A DNA stretch of 64,000 nucleotides from Afipia sp. (GTDB lineage: Bacteria; Pseudomonadota; Alphaproteobacteria; Rhizobiales; Xanthobacteraceae): contig JANINQ010000021.1 of assembly GCA_024508675.1 (NCBI GenBank), positions 620,001 through 684,000 on the forward strand, read 5' to 3'. Below, one piece after another: positions 17,208-25,837 of the stretch (positions within the stretch are counted from its first letter, which is position 1; every line of letters starts with the position of its first letter). The notes beneath the pieces were generated by a model. That model saw nothing but the letters and a program-made list of their open reading frames with translations, was not told the origin of the DNA and ran no database searches. The translations under genes and the position numbers were made by a program.

Positions 17208-18479
17208 TCAGCCCTGCTCCGCTTGGGTTGTGCGCCGATCACGAAGCACCATGCCTCCGGCCACGCCCACCGCCAGCACGTAAATCCATCCTTCATGAAA
17301 ATCAAAGAGATGCGAATTGAGCAGCGAGCTGACAAAATTCTCAACCACAGCAGTCAGACCGATCCATGCTGCCACACCCGATCCCACGAAGAGCCTCAGA
17401 TGTGTCGCCCACATCGCGTAGAGCACCAGAGAACCTATCAAACCCCATTGCACGGCCACATTGAGCGTCTGGTTATGCGGATTGCCGATGACCTGGGCGG
17501 ACGCTCCGGATTGTCCTACAGCATCCTTCTCGAACAGCGTTTTTGTTGATCCCGTTCCATGCCCCGCAAGGGGAGCTTCCGCAACAAACCTGATCGACTT
17601 GCGCCAGAACTCCAGCCGTTCACCGACTGACGTCACGGCGTTGCTTTCCTGATAGCGCTGATACTCGCTTCCTATCATCCCTGCGCGCATGCGTAGATAA
17701 GGCGACGAGGACCATGCAATGGCTCCGACGGCAACGATACCAGCGATCGACAGTATGAATCCGCGGGTGCTGAAATGCCTGAAGGCGAAGATGACAAACA
17801 GCACCGGGATACAAACGAACACCGTTCGCGAACTCGCAACGAATATCATGTTGGCAAGAAACCCGATGCCGAGAACAAGGAGAAGCAATCCCCATTCCCT
17901 TCGCTGCGCCTTCAGCAGATAGACGGCGCCGCCAAATGCCGCGAAAGCGCAGAGGGCAAACTCCTGACTCTGCGCGATATAGTTCTTGACCGGAACGCCA
18001 AGCGAGCGGGCTGGATCAAATGCCAGGCGCGGATCAACGAACATCAGCCATGACGCCAACATTACCGCTGTGCAGGACGCGAGAAAGCCGAGAACGACCC
18101 ACAGCCCGCGCCCGGATCGCTCAAAGTGATAGAACAAGACGGGGATTGCGAGCAGCTTCGCCACGGGATTGATTCCATGAAGACGGGCTGCCCATGGCAC
18201 ACCGGTCGCCCACAACGTCCCTACAACGGCCAGCGCGAAAAGCAGAAGCGGAGTGACACATGCCGGTCGCTTCATCGATGCAAGAAAATCCCGCCATTCC
18301 GCTGTCGGGATCAACAGCACCAGCCACGCAACGGCAAAGATCGCGACCAGCGACGTCGACCATGGCAGCGAGATAGCAATCAGGACCGCGGCGATGTCCG
18401 TAGCCTTCATCCACGCGGCTGTGTTTCGCCAAATCGACGGCGACACGTGAGCCGGAAGATCGGACGCGCTCGCGGTCAT
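17208..18479 (-). CDS. O-antigen ligase / polymerase family membrane protein (WaaL/Wzy-like)
   Basis: Polytopic membrane protein of 423 residues with ten or more hydrophobic segments. The large periplasmic loop is followed by the conserved [20 protein letters not shown] segment that marks the Wzy_C (O-antigen ligase) family. It should either transfer finished glycan from undecaprenyl pyrophosphate to the lipid A core or polymerise repeat units. The neighbouring core-heptose genes favour ligase. Its ATG overlaps the hldE stop by 4 bp, so translation is probably coupled. Confidence 0.85.
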   Translation of the reverse strand: MTASASDLPAHVSPSIWRNTAAWMKATDIAAVLIAISLPWSTSLVAIFAVAWLVLLIPTAEWRDFLASMKRPACVTPLLLFALAVVGTLWATGVPWAARLHGINPVAKLLAIPVLFYHFERSGRGLWVVLGFLASCTAVMLASWLMFVDPRLAFDPARSLGVPVKNYIAQSQEFALCAFAAFGGAVYLLKAQRREWGLLLLVLGIGFLANMIFVASSRTVFVCIPVLFVIFAFRHFSTRGFILSIAGIVAVGAIAWSSSPYLRMRAGMIGSEYQRYQESNAVTSVGERLEFWRKSIRFVAEAPLAGHGTGSTKTLFEKDAVGQSGASAQVIGNPHNQTLNVAVQWGLIGSLVLYAMWATHLRLFVGSGVAAWIGLTAVVENFVSSLLNSHLFDFHEGWIYVLAVGVAGGMVLRDRRTTQAEQG

Positions 18480-19948
18480 GCCTTGTTCTCTCGCGCACGC
18501 TTGACCAGCGACGTGGTGCTATGTCCCGGCAGAATATCCACCAGCACGACCTCGCCACCGTTGGCCGCGACAATTTCGTGACCAACCACCTGCTCGCGTG
18601 TGTAATCGCCGCCCTTGACCAGCACGCTCGGCTTGATCTGCGTGATCAGCTCCAGCGGCGTGTCCTGCTCGAAGATCACGACCAGATCGACCGCTTCGAG
18701 CGCCGCGAGCACTTCGGCACGCGAACGCTCGTCCTGCACCGGCCGCTCCGGCCCCTTGAGCCGCCGCACCGATGCATCGCTATTCAGGCCTAGGATCAGG
18801 CGATCGCATGCGGCCCGCGCCTGCGTGATGACGCGGACGTGGCCGGGATGAAGAATATCGAAACAGCCGTTGGTGAAGCCAACACGCAAGCCCTGCGCTC
18901 GCCATTCGGCGACGCGCGCATCGAGATCGGCGGCGCTTGACGCAATCTTCTCCTCCGCAGCCAATGAGGCGTGCGGCAGAATCTTGCGCCGCAGTTCGGC
19001 CAGCGACACCGTTGCAGTGCCCGGCTTGCTGACGGCAACGGCGGCGCCTGCCGCCGCGCAGCGCAGCGATGTATCCCAATCGGTTCCGACCGCCATGGTG
19101 ACGGCGAGTACCGCGGCCACCGTATCGCCTGCGCCGGACACGTCGCGGACCTTTGCAGGCTGCGCCGGAACATGGATCAGCGTGCCGTCACGATGCGCCA
19201 GCGTCATGCCGTCTTCGCTTTTGGTCACAAGAACGGCTTCGGCGTCGGCAGTGCGCAGCGCCTCGATCGAGGCGTCGGCAATGTCTGCGTCGGTCTGAAT
19301 GCGGCGGCGCGTAGCTTCCGCAAATTCCTTGCGGTTCGGCGTGAGCAGCGTCGCGCCGCGATAGATCGCGAGATTGGCGCTCTTGGGATCGACGATCACC
19401 CGCTTGCCGAGTTTACGCGCAGCGTCGATCACATTGCGGATCACCCGTGCAGTCAGCACGCCCTTGGCGTAGTCCGACAACAACACGATGTCGGCACGCG
19501 GCAAGGCCGAGACGACGGCATCGATCAGCTTGCGCTCGGTCACTTCCGAGGCCGGCGCGGACAATTCCCAGTCCGCACGCAGCATGTGCGTGGAAAAATG
19601 CTCGGAAACAAAACGCACCTTGCGCGTGGTCGGCCGCGACGGATCGACCACCAGCACCGGCTCAATGAATATTTCCTTCGCCAGTTCCACCGTCAGCATC
19701 TCGCCTGCGGTATCATTGCCGATGAGACCGACGAAAATACACCGCGCGCCAAGCGCCGCGATGTTGCGTGCGACATTGCCAGCGCCGCCGACATTGAGTT
19801 CGCTGCGCCGAGCCGCGATCACCGGCGCGGGCGCTTCCGGCGAGATGCGCGAGACTTCGCCATAGACGAATTCGTCCAGCATCAGATCGCCGACGCACAG
19901 CACGGTCTGGCGGACAATCGCTTGCGACAGCGCATCAAAGTCGAACAT
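18476..19948 (-). CDS. hldE: Bifunctional heptose 7-phosphate kinase / heptose 1-phosphate adenylyltransferase
   Basis: Two-domain cytosolic enzyme of ADP-heptose synthesis, 490 residues from ATG 19948. The N-terminal PfkB/ribokinase domain has [20 protein letters not shown] and the [11 protein letters not shown] catalytic motif. The C-terminal nucleotidyltransferase domain starts near residue 350 with [18 protein letters not shown] (the HxGH motif) and ends with [15 protein letters not shown]. Length equals the usual HldE of fused type. The frame extends further upstream, but that part is arginine-rich noise over hldD. It sits 26 bp after hldD and overlaps the ligase gene. Confidence 0.95.
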   Translation of the reverse strand: MFDFDALSQAIVRQTVLCVGDLMLDEFVYGEVSRISPEAPAPVIAARRSELNVGGAGNVARNIAALGARCIFVGLIGNDTAGEMLTVELAKEIFIEPVLVVDPSRPTTRKVRFVSEHFSTHMLRADWELSAPASEVTERKLIDAVVSALPRADIVLLSDYAKGVLTARVIRNVIDAARKLGKRVIVDPKSANLAIYRGATLLTPNRKEFAEATRRRIQTDADIADASIEALRTADAEAVLVTKSEDGMTLAHRDGTLIHVPAQPAKVRDVSGAGDTVAAVLAVTMAVGTDWDTSLRCAAAGAAVAVSKPGTATVSLAELRRKILPHASLAAEEKIASSAADLDARVAEWRAQGLRVGFTNGCFDILHPGHVRVITQARAACDRLILGLNSDASVRRLKGPERPVQDERSRAEVLAALEAVDLVVIFEQDTPLELITQIKPSVLVKGGDYTREQVVGHEIVAANGGEVVLVDILPGHSTTSLVKRARENKA

Positions 19949-19974
19949 GAGAACGCCTATATCCCTCTGCCCGA

Positions 19975-20955
19975 TCAGCGATAGCGATCGGGCCGGTCGA
20001 GAAAATCCCTGACATAGCTGTCGACGCCGTCTTCCAGCGCCGTGAAGCCGCCATTGTAGCCCGCGCCGCGCAGATGATCGACCTCTGCCTGCGTGAAGTA
20101 TTGGTAGCTGCCGCGAATTTGTTCGGGCATGTCGACGTATTCGATGTTCGGCTTGGTGCCGAGAGCGCTGTAAGCGGCGAGGATCAGATCGCGGAAGCTG
20201 CGAGCGTGACCGGTACCGACATTGAACAGGCCGCTCACCGAGCGCGTCGCCAAGAGCCACATGATCACGCGCACCACGTCATCGACATGGATGAAATCGC
20301 GCCGCTGGTCGCCGTCCGCGATGCCATCGCGATGCGACTTGAAGAGCTGCACCACGCGGCCCTCGCGGATGTCGTCAAATCGCTTGGCCAGCACGCTCAT
20401 CATCGTGCCCTTGTGATATTCGTTCGGGCCGAACACGTTGAAGAATTTCAGGCCGGCCCATTGCGGCGGCATCCTCTCGCCCTTGGCGATGCGCTCCATG
20501 AGCGCGAGGTCGAACAGATGCTTGCTCCAGCCGTAGAGATTCATCGGCCGCAGGGTTTTCAACGCCGCGAGCGATTCATCGTCACGAAAACCCTGGTCGC
20601 CGTCGCCATAGGTCGCGGCGGAAGACGCATAGATGAAGGGCACGGAATTGGCCGTGCACCAGTCCAACAAGCGCATCGACAGGCGGAAATTGGTCTCGAT
20701 GACAAGGTCGCCGTCGGTTGCGGTGGTTTCCGAGATCGCGCCCATATGGATGACGGCATCGAGCTTGCGGCCGCTCAGCCACTGCATCAGTTCCGCAGGC
20801 GGGACGATGTCGGCGAGTTGGCGCTTGGCGAGATTGCGCCACTTGCCGTCGGACCCGAGAAAGTCGCACACAACCACGTCCGCGCGGCCCGCCTCGTTGA
20901 GGGCGGCGACGATGTTCGATCCGATAAAACCGGCTCCGCCGGTCACCAACAGCAT
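19975..20955 (-). CDS. hldD: ADP-L-glycero-D-manno-heptose 6-epimerase
   Basis: Extended SDR enzyme of 326 residues that inverts C6 of ADP-D,D-heptose to give the ADP-L,D-heptose used for inner-core LPS. It begins [19 protein letters not shown], has [12 protein letters not shown] and the catalytic [26 protein letters not shown] and [10 protein letters not shown] are typical of HldD. It is the first gene of a minus-strand unit with hldE, the O-antigen ligase and capD genes, and is divergent from waaF with about 200 bp between them. Confidence 0.95.
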   Translation of the reverse strand: MLLVTGGAGFIGSNIVAALNEAGRADVVVCDFLGSDGKWRNLAKRQLADIVPPAELMQWLSGRKLDAVIHMGAISETTATDGDLVIETNFRLSMRLLDWCTANSVPFIYASSAATYGDGDQGFRDDESLAALKTLRPMNLYGWSKHLFDLALMERIAKGERMPPQWAGLKFFNVFGPNEYHKGTMMSVLAKRFDDIREGRVVQLFKSHRDGIADGDQRRDFIHVDDVVRVIMWLLATRSVSGLFNVGTGHARSFRDLILAAYSALGTKPNIEYVDMPEQIRGSYQYFTQAEVDHLRGAGYNGGFTALEDGVDSYVRDFLDRPDRYR

Positions 20956-21157
20956 GAAGGAATCCCGCCCGATGAACGCGCGTCACCTTTGCCTCAACCC
21001 CGCCCCCCAGGCAACTCACGTCCATGGGCTTGGTGAAGGCCGGGGATGGGTTGCGGACCCTTGAAAAGGCATCTGGACGCCGTGCAGGCGACGCGGTAAC
21101 CGGCTGATCGTCCACAATTCTCCCGGACCTGTAACCATCGGCCCGAAACCCTTTAAT

Positions 21158-21177
21158 AAATGAATATAAATTCATTT
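21158..21177. promoter_or_regulatory. AT-rich inverted repeat across the waaF start codon
   Basis: AAATGAAT at 21158-21165 and ATTCATTT at 21170-21177 are perfect 8 bp arms around a 4 bp centre. The ATG of waaF (21160-21162) lies in the left arm. The surroundings are GC-rich, so this AT-rich palindrome stands out. It could be an operator in the hldD-waaF divergent region or an mRNA hairpin that hides the start codon. No clear Shine-Dalgarno precedes this ATG. Confidence 0.45.
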
Positions 21178-22221
21178 CTAAGCGATATTGGGGTGACACC
21201 CGATCCCGCGGAAACCAGCCCGGTTCTGGTCGTTCCGTATATGTGGATCGGCGATTTCGTGCGCGGGCACACGGTGGTCCGGGTGCTCAAGGAGCGCTGG
21301 CCCAACCGGCCGGTGGATTTGCTGGTCACCAGCCTCTGCGCTCCGCTGGTGGATTACATGCCCGGGGTTCGCAAGGGCATCATCTGGGACCTGCCGCGCG
21401 GGCAACTGGCGCTGAAAAAGCAATGGGCGCTGGCGGAGCAATTCCGGGCCGCCGGTTACGGCACAGCGCTGGTGATGCCGCGAACCTGGAAATCGGCCAT
21501 TGCTCCGACGCTGGCGGGAATTCCCCAGCGCACCGGATGGGTCGGCGAGGTCCGGTTCGGCCTGATCAACGACTGGCGCTGGGGCGAGCGCAGCATGCCC
21601 CGCTTCATCGACAAGAACGCAGCCCTCGCCCTGCCCGCCGATGCACCCCTGCCGAAGGAATGGCCGGTGCCGCAGCTTGTGGTGCCGCCCGCCGAGGTCG
21701 CCGCATGGCGGCAGGCCAACAATCTCGGCCAGACCTCCGCTGTGGCACTCGCGCCAGGATCGGTCGGTGCCTCCAAGCGCTGGACCTATTACAAGGAAGC
21801 CGCCCGGATGTTCGCCCAACAGGGGCTCGATGTCTGGGTTGTCGGCGGTCCCGGCGAAAAGGCCATCGCCACCGAGATCGCAAGCTTCGGCGGCCCGCGC
21901 GTGCGCGACCTCACCGGTACGGACCTGCGCAACGGCATCATGGCCATGGCCGCGGCAAAAACCGTGATCTCCAACGACTCCGGCCTGATGCATATCGCCG
22001 CCGCCATCGGCACCCCGGCCATCGGTATTTTCGGCCCGACCAGCCCCTATCACTGGGCGCCGCTCAACGGCCTCGCCGCCACCATCAAGCGCGCCACCGA
22101 CCTGCCCTGCCAGCCGTGCCACAAGCCAGTTTGCACCCAGAACGATCATCACTGCATGCGCGACATCCCGGCCTCGCAGGTGGTGGAGACCGCGCAGCGC
22201 GTGATGGCCGAGGCCCGTTAA
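21160..22221 (+). CDS. waaF: LPS heptosyltransferase II-type enzyme (GT9)
   Basis: Glycosyltransferase family 9 protein of 353 residues that transfers heptose from ADP-heptose to the LPS inner core. The N-terminal VLVVPYMWIGDFVRGHTVVR segment matches the IGD motif of heptosyltransferases. The C-terminal ADP-heptose domain has VALAPGSVGASKRWTYYKEA, VISNDSGLMHIAAAIGTPAI and FGPTSPYHWAPL. A cysteine-rich CQPCHKPVCTQNDHHCM segment near the end is usual for WaaF. It leads the plus-strand waaF-gmhA-gmhB unit. Confidence 0.92.
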   Translation: MNINSFLSDIGVTPDPAETSPVLVVPYMWIGDFVRGHTVVRVLKERWPNRPVDLLVTSLCAPLVDYMPGVRKGIIWDLPRGQLALKKQWALAEQFRAAGYGTALVMPRTWKSAIAPTLAGIPQRTGWVGEVRFGLINDWRWGERSMPRFIDKNAALALPADAPLPKEWPVPQLVVPPAEVAAWRQANNLGQTSAVALAPGSVGASKRWTYYKEAARMFAQQGLDVWVVGGPGEKAIATEIASFGGPRVRDLTGTDLRNGIMAMAAAKTVISNDSGLMHIAAAIGTPAIGIFGPTSPYHWAPLNGLAATIKRATDLPCQPCHKPVCTQNDHHCMRDIPASQVVETAQRVMAEAR

Positions 22222-22307
22222 TCTCGACGGCTGGCCGCACTTGCACCTACTTGCGCCGCTATTGCGCTGTGACTACCACTGACGACTAATCAACAACGCG
22301 GTGACAT

Positions 22308-22901
22308 GTGAGCCAGGACCGGATCGCAGCCCATTTCCAGAGTTCGCTCGATGGCCTGACCAAAGCCGTCCAGAGCGCCGACCTGCGCGCGACCACGCAC
22401 ACCATCGCGCGCGCCGTCGCGGATGCCTTGAAGGCAGGCAACAAGCTGCTGCTGATCGGCAATGGCGGCAGCGCAGCGGACGCGCAGCACATCGCCGCCG
22501 AGATCGTCGGCCGCTACAAGCAGGAGCGCCCCGGCTGGGCCGCGATCGCGCTGACCACCGACACCTCCGCGCTAACGGCCATCGCCAACGACTACGGCTT
22601 CGAACACATTTTTGCGCGGCAGGTGCAGGGACTGGCGAAGCGCGGCGACGTACTGTTCGCGCTCACCACGTCGGGCCGCTCGCCGAACATTCTCGCCGCG
22701 CTCAAGGTGGCGCGCGATCTCGGCGTGACCACCGTGGGCTTCACCGGCACCAAGGGCGAGAGCATGCGAACCGCGTGCGATCACCTCTTTGTCTCACCGA
22801 CCGACGATACGCCGGTGGTCCAGCAGATTCACATGATGGCGATGCACGCGATCTGCGACGAAGTCGAGCAAGCGCTGATCGCAGCGACGACGGCAAAATG
22901 A
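22308..22901 (+). CDS. gmhA: Sedoheptulose 7-phosphate isomerase
   Basis: SIS-domain protein of 197 residues that converts sedoheptulose 7-phosphate to D-glycero-D-manno-heptose 7-phosphate, the first step to ADP-heptose. Start is GTG 22308 (SQDRIAAHFQSSLDGL). The SIS phosphosugar motif is LLIGNGGSAADAQHIAAEIV, and FALTTSGRSPNILAAL and VGFTGTKGE follow. The C-terminal histidine-bearing VVQQIHMMAMHAICDEVE helix is conserved in GmhA. It overlaps gmhB by 4 bp (ATGA). Confidence 0.95.
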   Translation: MSQDRIAAHFQSSLDGLTKAVQSADLRATTHTIARAVADALKAGNKLLLIGNGGSAADAQHIAAEIVGRYKQERPGWAAIALTTDTSALTAIANDYGFEHIFARQVQGLAKRGDVLFALTTSGRSPNILAALKVARDLGVTTVGFTGTKGESMRTACDHLFVSPTDDTPVVQQIHMMAMHAICDEVEQALIAATTAK

Positions 22902-23419
22902 CTTTGGAGACAAAGCCAGCGGCGTTTCTCGACCGCGACGGCGTCATCAACCTCGACGACGCCTATGTCGGCACCCGCGACAGGCTGCGCTGGATGCCGG
23001 GCATCACTCCTGCGATCCGGGCGCTGAACGAGGCGGGCTATTACGTCTTCGTCTTCACCAATCAGTCCGGCGTCGCACGCGGGTTTTTCTCCGAAGACGA
23101 TGTCCGCGCGCTGCATGACTGGATGCGCGACGAACTCTTGCGCGAAGGCGCGCGCATCGACGACTTCCGCTATTGCCCGCATCACCCCGATGGCGTGGTT
23201 CCCGCCTACACGCGCGAATGCGAATGGCGCAAGCCGCGGCCGGGCATGGTGCTCGATCTGATGAAGCACTGGCCGGTGGACCGCGAGCGCAGCTTCGTTA
23301 TCGGCGACAAGCAGCGCGACCTCGATGCAGGCAAAGCCGCAGGCGTCGAAGGCCATCTGTTTGCAGGGACGAATATTGCGGGATTTGTCGAAGGGATTTT
23401 AGCGCGGCAATCCCGGTGA
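22898..23419 (+). CDS. gmhB: D-glycero-D-manno-heptose 1,7-bisphosphate 7-phosphatase
   Basis: HAD-superfamily phosphatase of 173 residues. The catalytic motif is FLDRDGVIN near residue 10, with VFVFTNQSGVARG as motif II and RKPRPGMV and FVIGDKQRDLDAGKAAG as motifs III and IV. The zinc-binding loop is recognisable around YCPHHPDG with a later ECEW. It removes the 7-phosphate between the two HldE reactions. The ATG at 22898 overlaps the gmhA stop by 4 bp, so the start is clear. Confidence 0.94.
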   Translation: MTLETKPAAFLDRDGVINLDDAYVGTRDRLRWMPGITPAIRALNEAGYYVFVFTNQSGVARGFFSEDDVRALHDWMRDELLREGARIDDFRYCPHHPDGVVPAYTRECEWRKPRPGMVLDLMKHWPVDRERSFVIGDKQRDLDAGKAAGVEGHLFAGTNIAGFVEGILARQSR

Positions 23420-23423
23420 CTCG

Positions 23424-23530
23424 TGATCCTCATGGTGAGAAGACGCGAAGCGCCATCTCGAACCATAGGCCACAACGCTCTTCAACTCATCCTTCGAGAC
23501 GCGCGCAAGTGCGCGCTCCTCAGGATGAGG
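23424..23530. repeat. Palindromic intergenic repeat pair between gmhB and waaC
   Basis: Two imperfect palindromes. The first has arms around CTCATGGTGAG and CTCGAACCAT (23428-23467). The second pairs CTCATCCTTCGAGACGCGCG with its complement up to CCTCAGGATGAG (23486-23529). The same consensus occurs at 35966-36063 and 62900-63008. The waaC stop codon (23520-23522) lies inside the second palindrome, so it supplies that protein's last residues. Probably a REP-like dispersed element and transcript end for both convergent genes. Confidence 0.75.
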
Positions 23531-24476
23531 CTCCCACCCGCAGCTTCTCTGCCGCTTCGATGACCCGCTCGAACGACGGATAAACATCCTTCCCGCCAAC
23601 CACTGTGATCGGGCCGTTCCCCACCGGCCCTGTCAGCCCCGGATCGGTGGCGAGGAAAACCGCGATCAGCGGCACTTCATAAGCCGCCGCCAGATGCAGC
23701 AAGCCGGTATCGACACCAACCACCAGCGAGGCATTGGCAATCACTTTCGCAGTCTCATCAAGCGGCAGGCGATCGAGAATGTGGCTTCCCGGAATCGCTG
23801 CCTTGAGCCGCTCAGAACGCAGGCGCTCGCGCTCATTGCCCCATGGCAGCACAACCTCGAGGCCCTGCGCATGCAGCCACTTGCCGGTACCGATCCAGTC
23901 GACTTCGCGCCACTCTTTTGACGCGCGCGATGTGCCATGAAACAGCACCGCATAACGAGCATCACCGCTGCGCGGCGGCTTGACCAACCCGTAATCGATC
24001 GCAGCATCCGGCGAATAGCCGAGGCTCAATCCGGTGAGCATCCGGTTGCGCGTCACCGCATGCTGATCGCGCGCGACCGTATGTTTCACATCGTAGAACC
24101 ATGACGCCAACGGCTCCTTGATGCTCGCGGCGTCATAGCCGTGGCGCTCGCCGTGCGCCGTCCGCGCAATCAGCGCGGAGCGGATCAGCCCCTGCGTATC
24201 GATCACCTTCTCGGACTTGATTGATTTCAATCTCGCCTTGAATGCCGAGACTTCGCTCCAGGTCTGCCCGCTCAACAATTGCGATCGCCAGCGCCGCGTC
24301 GAAACCGGGATCACTTCATCGATGGCAGGATGAAGCCGCGCCAGAGGCTGGAAAGCCTCTTCAACCACCCATGTCAGCCGCGCATCGGGATGGCGTCGCC
24401 GCGCATCTGTCACTGCCGGCATATGATGCACGACATCGCCGAGCGATGAGGTCTTGATGAACAGGATACCGTGCAT
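23520..24476 (-). CDS. waaC: LPS heptosyltransferase I
   Basis: GT9 glycosyltransferase that adds the first L,D-heptose to Kdo of the inner core. 318 residues from ATG 24476 (MHGILFIKTSSLGDVVHHMP); a TTG four codons earlier is possible. FIKTSSLGDVVH with the catalytic Asp matches WaaC, as do VLFHGTSRASKEWREVDWI and LVVGVDTGLLHLAAAYEVPL with the LSGTD-type active-site region. It is convergent with gmhB across a palindromic repeat that encodes its last residues. Confidence 0.92.
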   Translation of the reverse strand: MHGILFIKTSSLGDVVHHMPAVTDARRRHPDARLTWVVEEAFQPLARLHPAIDEVIPVSTRRWRSQLLSGQTWSEVSAFKARLKSIKSEKVIDTQGLIRSALIARTAHGERHGYDAASIKEPLASWFYDVKHTVARDQHAVTRNRMLTGLSLGYSPDAAIDYGLVKPPRSGDARYAVLFHGTSRASKEWREVDWIGTGKWLHAQGLEVVLPWGNERERLRSERLKAAIPGSHILDRLPLDETAKVIANASLVVGVDTGLLHLAAAYEVPLIAVFLATDPGLTGPVGNGPITVVGGKDVYPSFERVIEAAEKLRVGASS

Positions 24477-24703
24477 CGGCGAGATCAACCCGGAAGTCGC
24501 AATAGCGCGTTACGTTTTGGAAACCATAAACCGTGTTCCTGCGGGAAAATCCAAGGGATTCACCGCGAAGTTCCGGTCTTATACCCCATTTCCATCGTTT
24601 CTCTGCAAGCTTCCGGCAAGAAGTTCGCTCCACATTCCGCGCCAAGTCACGAAAAGATTATGGCGCGAGGGTAGCGCGCGGAAGCAATGCGGATTGGAAT
24701 GCC

Positions 24704-25717
24704 ATGACGATCTTGGTCACCGGAGGCGCGGGTTATATCGGTAGCCACACGGTTCGCGCGCTGGTCGATGCGGGCGAAAGCGTTGTCGTGGTCGACAATC
24801 TCTCGACCGGCTTTTCACAGTTTCTGCCGGAAGGCGTGCCGCTGTTCATCGGCGATGTCGCGGACGAAAACCTCGTCGAAGGTGTGATCGCCGCGCACAA
24901 TGTCAGCTCGATCATTCATTTCGCTGGCTCAGTCGTCGTGCCGGATTCGATGCGCGACCCACTCGGCTATTATCGCAACAACACCATGACCACGCGCAAT
25001 CTCCTGAATGCCGCGGTCAAGTGCAACATCAGCCGGTTCATCTTCTCGTCGACAGCCGCCGTGTACGGCAATCCGGACAGGACTCCTGTTGCCGAAGAGG
25101 CACCGACGCGTCCGCTTTCACCTTACGGTTCATCCAAGCTGATGACCGAGATCATGCTGCACGATGTCGCCTCCGCACACGGCATGCATTACGTGGTGCT
25201 GCGTTATTTCAACGTCGCCGGCGCCGATCCGCAGGCGCGTATCGGCCTTGCGACAGTTGGCGCAACACATTTGCTCAAGATTGCTGTTGAAGCGGCGACC
25301 GGCCAGCGCGCCAAGATCGACGTGTTCGGTACCGATTATCCGACCATCGATGGAAGCTGCATCCGCGACTTCATCCATGTCACCGATCTGGCGGAAGCGC
25401 ACCGCGCTGCGCTGAGATACCTTGAACAGGGCGGCCCCTCCGCCACGCTGAATTGCGGCTACGGCCGCGGCTATTCCGTGCTCGAAACCATCGAGGCGGT
25501 GCGCCGTGCATCGGGCCGCAATTTCGCGGTCCAGTATGCCGACCGCCGTCCCGGTGACATCATGACCATGATCGCGGACACAGCCCGCATTCGCGCCACG
25601 CTGGACTGGACGCCGCAATACGACAACCTCGACACCATCGCGCGCCATGCGCTGGCATGGGAAGAAAAGCTGCTGATCGAGCGCCAGCAGGACCACCGCC
25701 ACGCGGTTCCGGCATAG
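24704..25717 (+). CDS. galE: UDP-glucose 4-epimerase
   Basis: Extended SDR epimerase of 337 residues, close to the 338 of E. coli GalE. It begins MTILVTGGAGYIGSHTVRAL at ATG 24704, which sets the start; the frame runs further upstream without conserved sequence. VVVDNLSTGF, FSSTAAVYGNP and the catalytic SPYGSSKLM are present, as is RYFNVAGADPQARIG. It supplies UDP-galactose for surface glycans. It stands alone between waaC and the MsbA-like gene. Confidence 0.94.
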   Translation: MTILVTGGAGYIGSHTVRALVDAGESVVVVDNLSTGFSQFLPEGVPLFIGDVADENLVEGVIAAHNVSSIIHFAGSVVVPDSMRDPLGYYRNNTMTTRNLLNAAVKCNISRFIFSSTAAVYGNPDRTPVAEEAPTRPLSPYGSSKLMTEIMLHDVASAHGMHYVVLRYFNVAGADPQARIGLATVGATHLLKIAVEAATGQRAKIDVFGTDYPTIDGSCIRDFIHVTDLAEAHRAALRYLEQGGPSATLNCGYGRGYSVLETIEAVRRASGRNFAVQYADRRPGDIMTMIADTARIRATLDWTPQYDNLDTIARHALAWEEKLLIERQQDHRHAVPA

Positions 25718-25837
25718 TCTCAAATCGGGTAAAAAGCCCTGATTTCACTTGAAAATCCGCCCCATAGCGGGCAAGGAAGGTCATCGCAGAAGGCCTGACG
25801 ACGAGCGCGTACCGCGCCGACCGTCCATGGAACGCGG

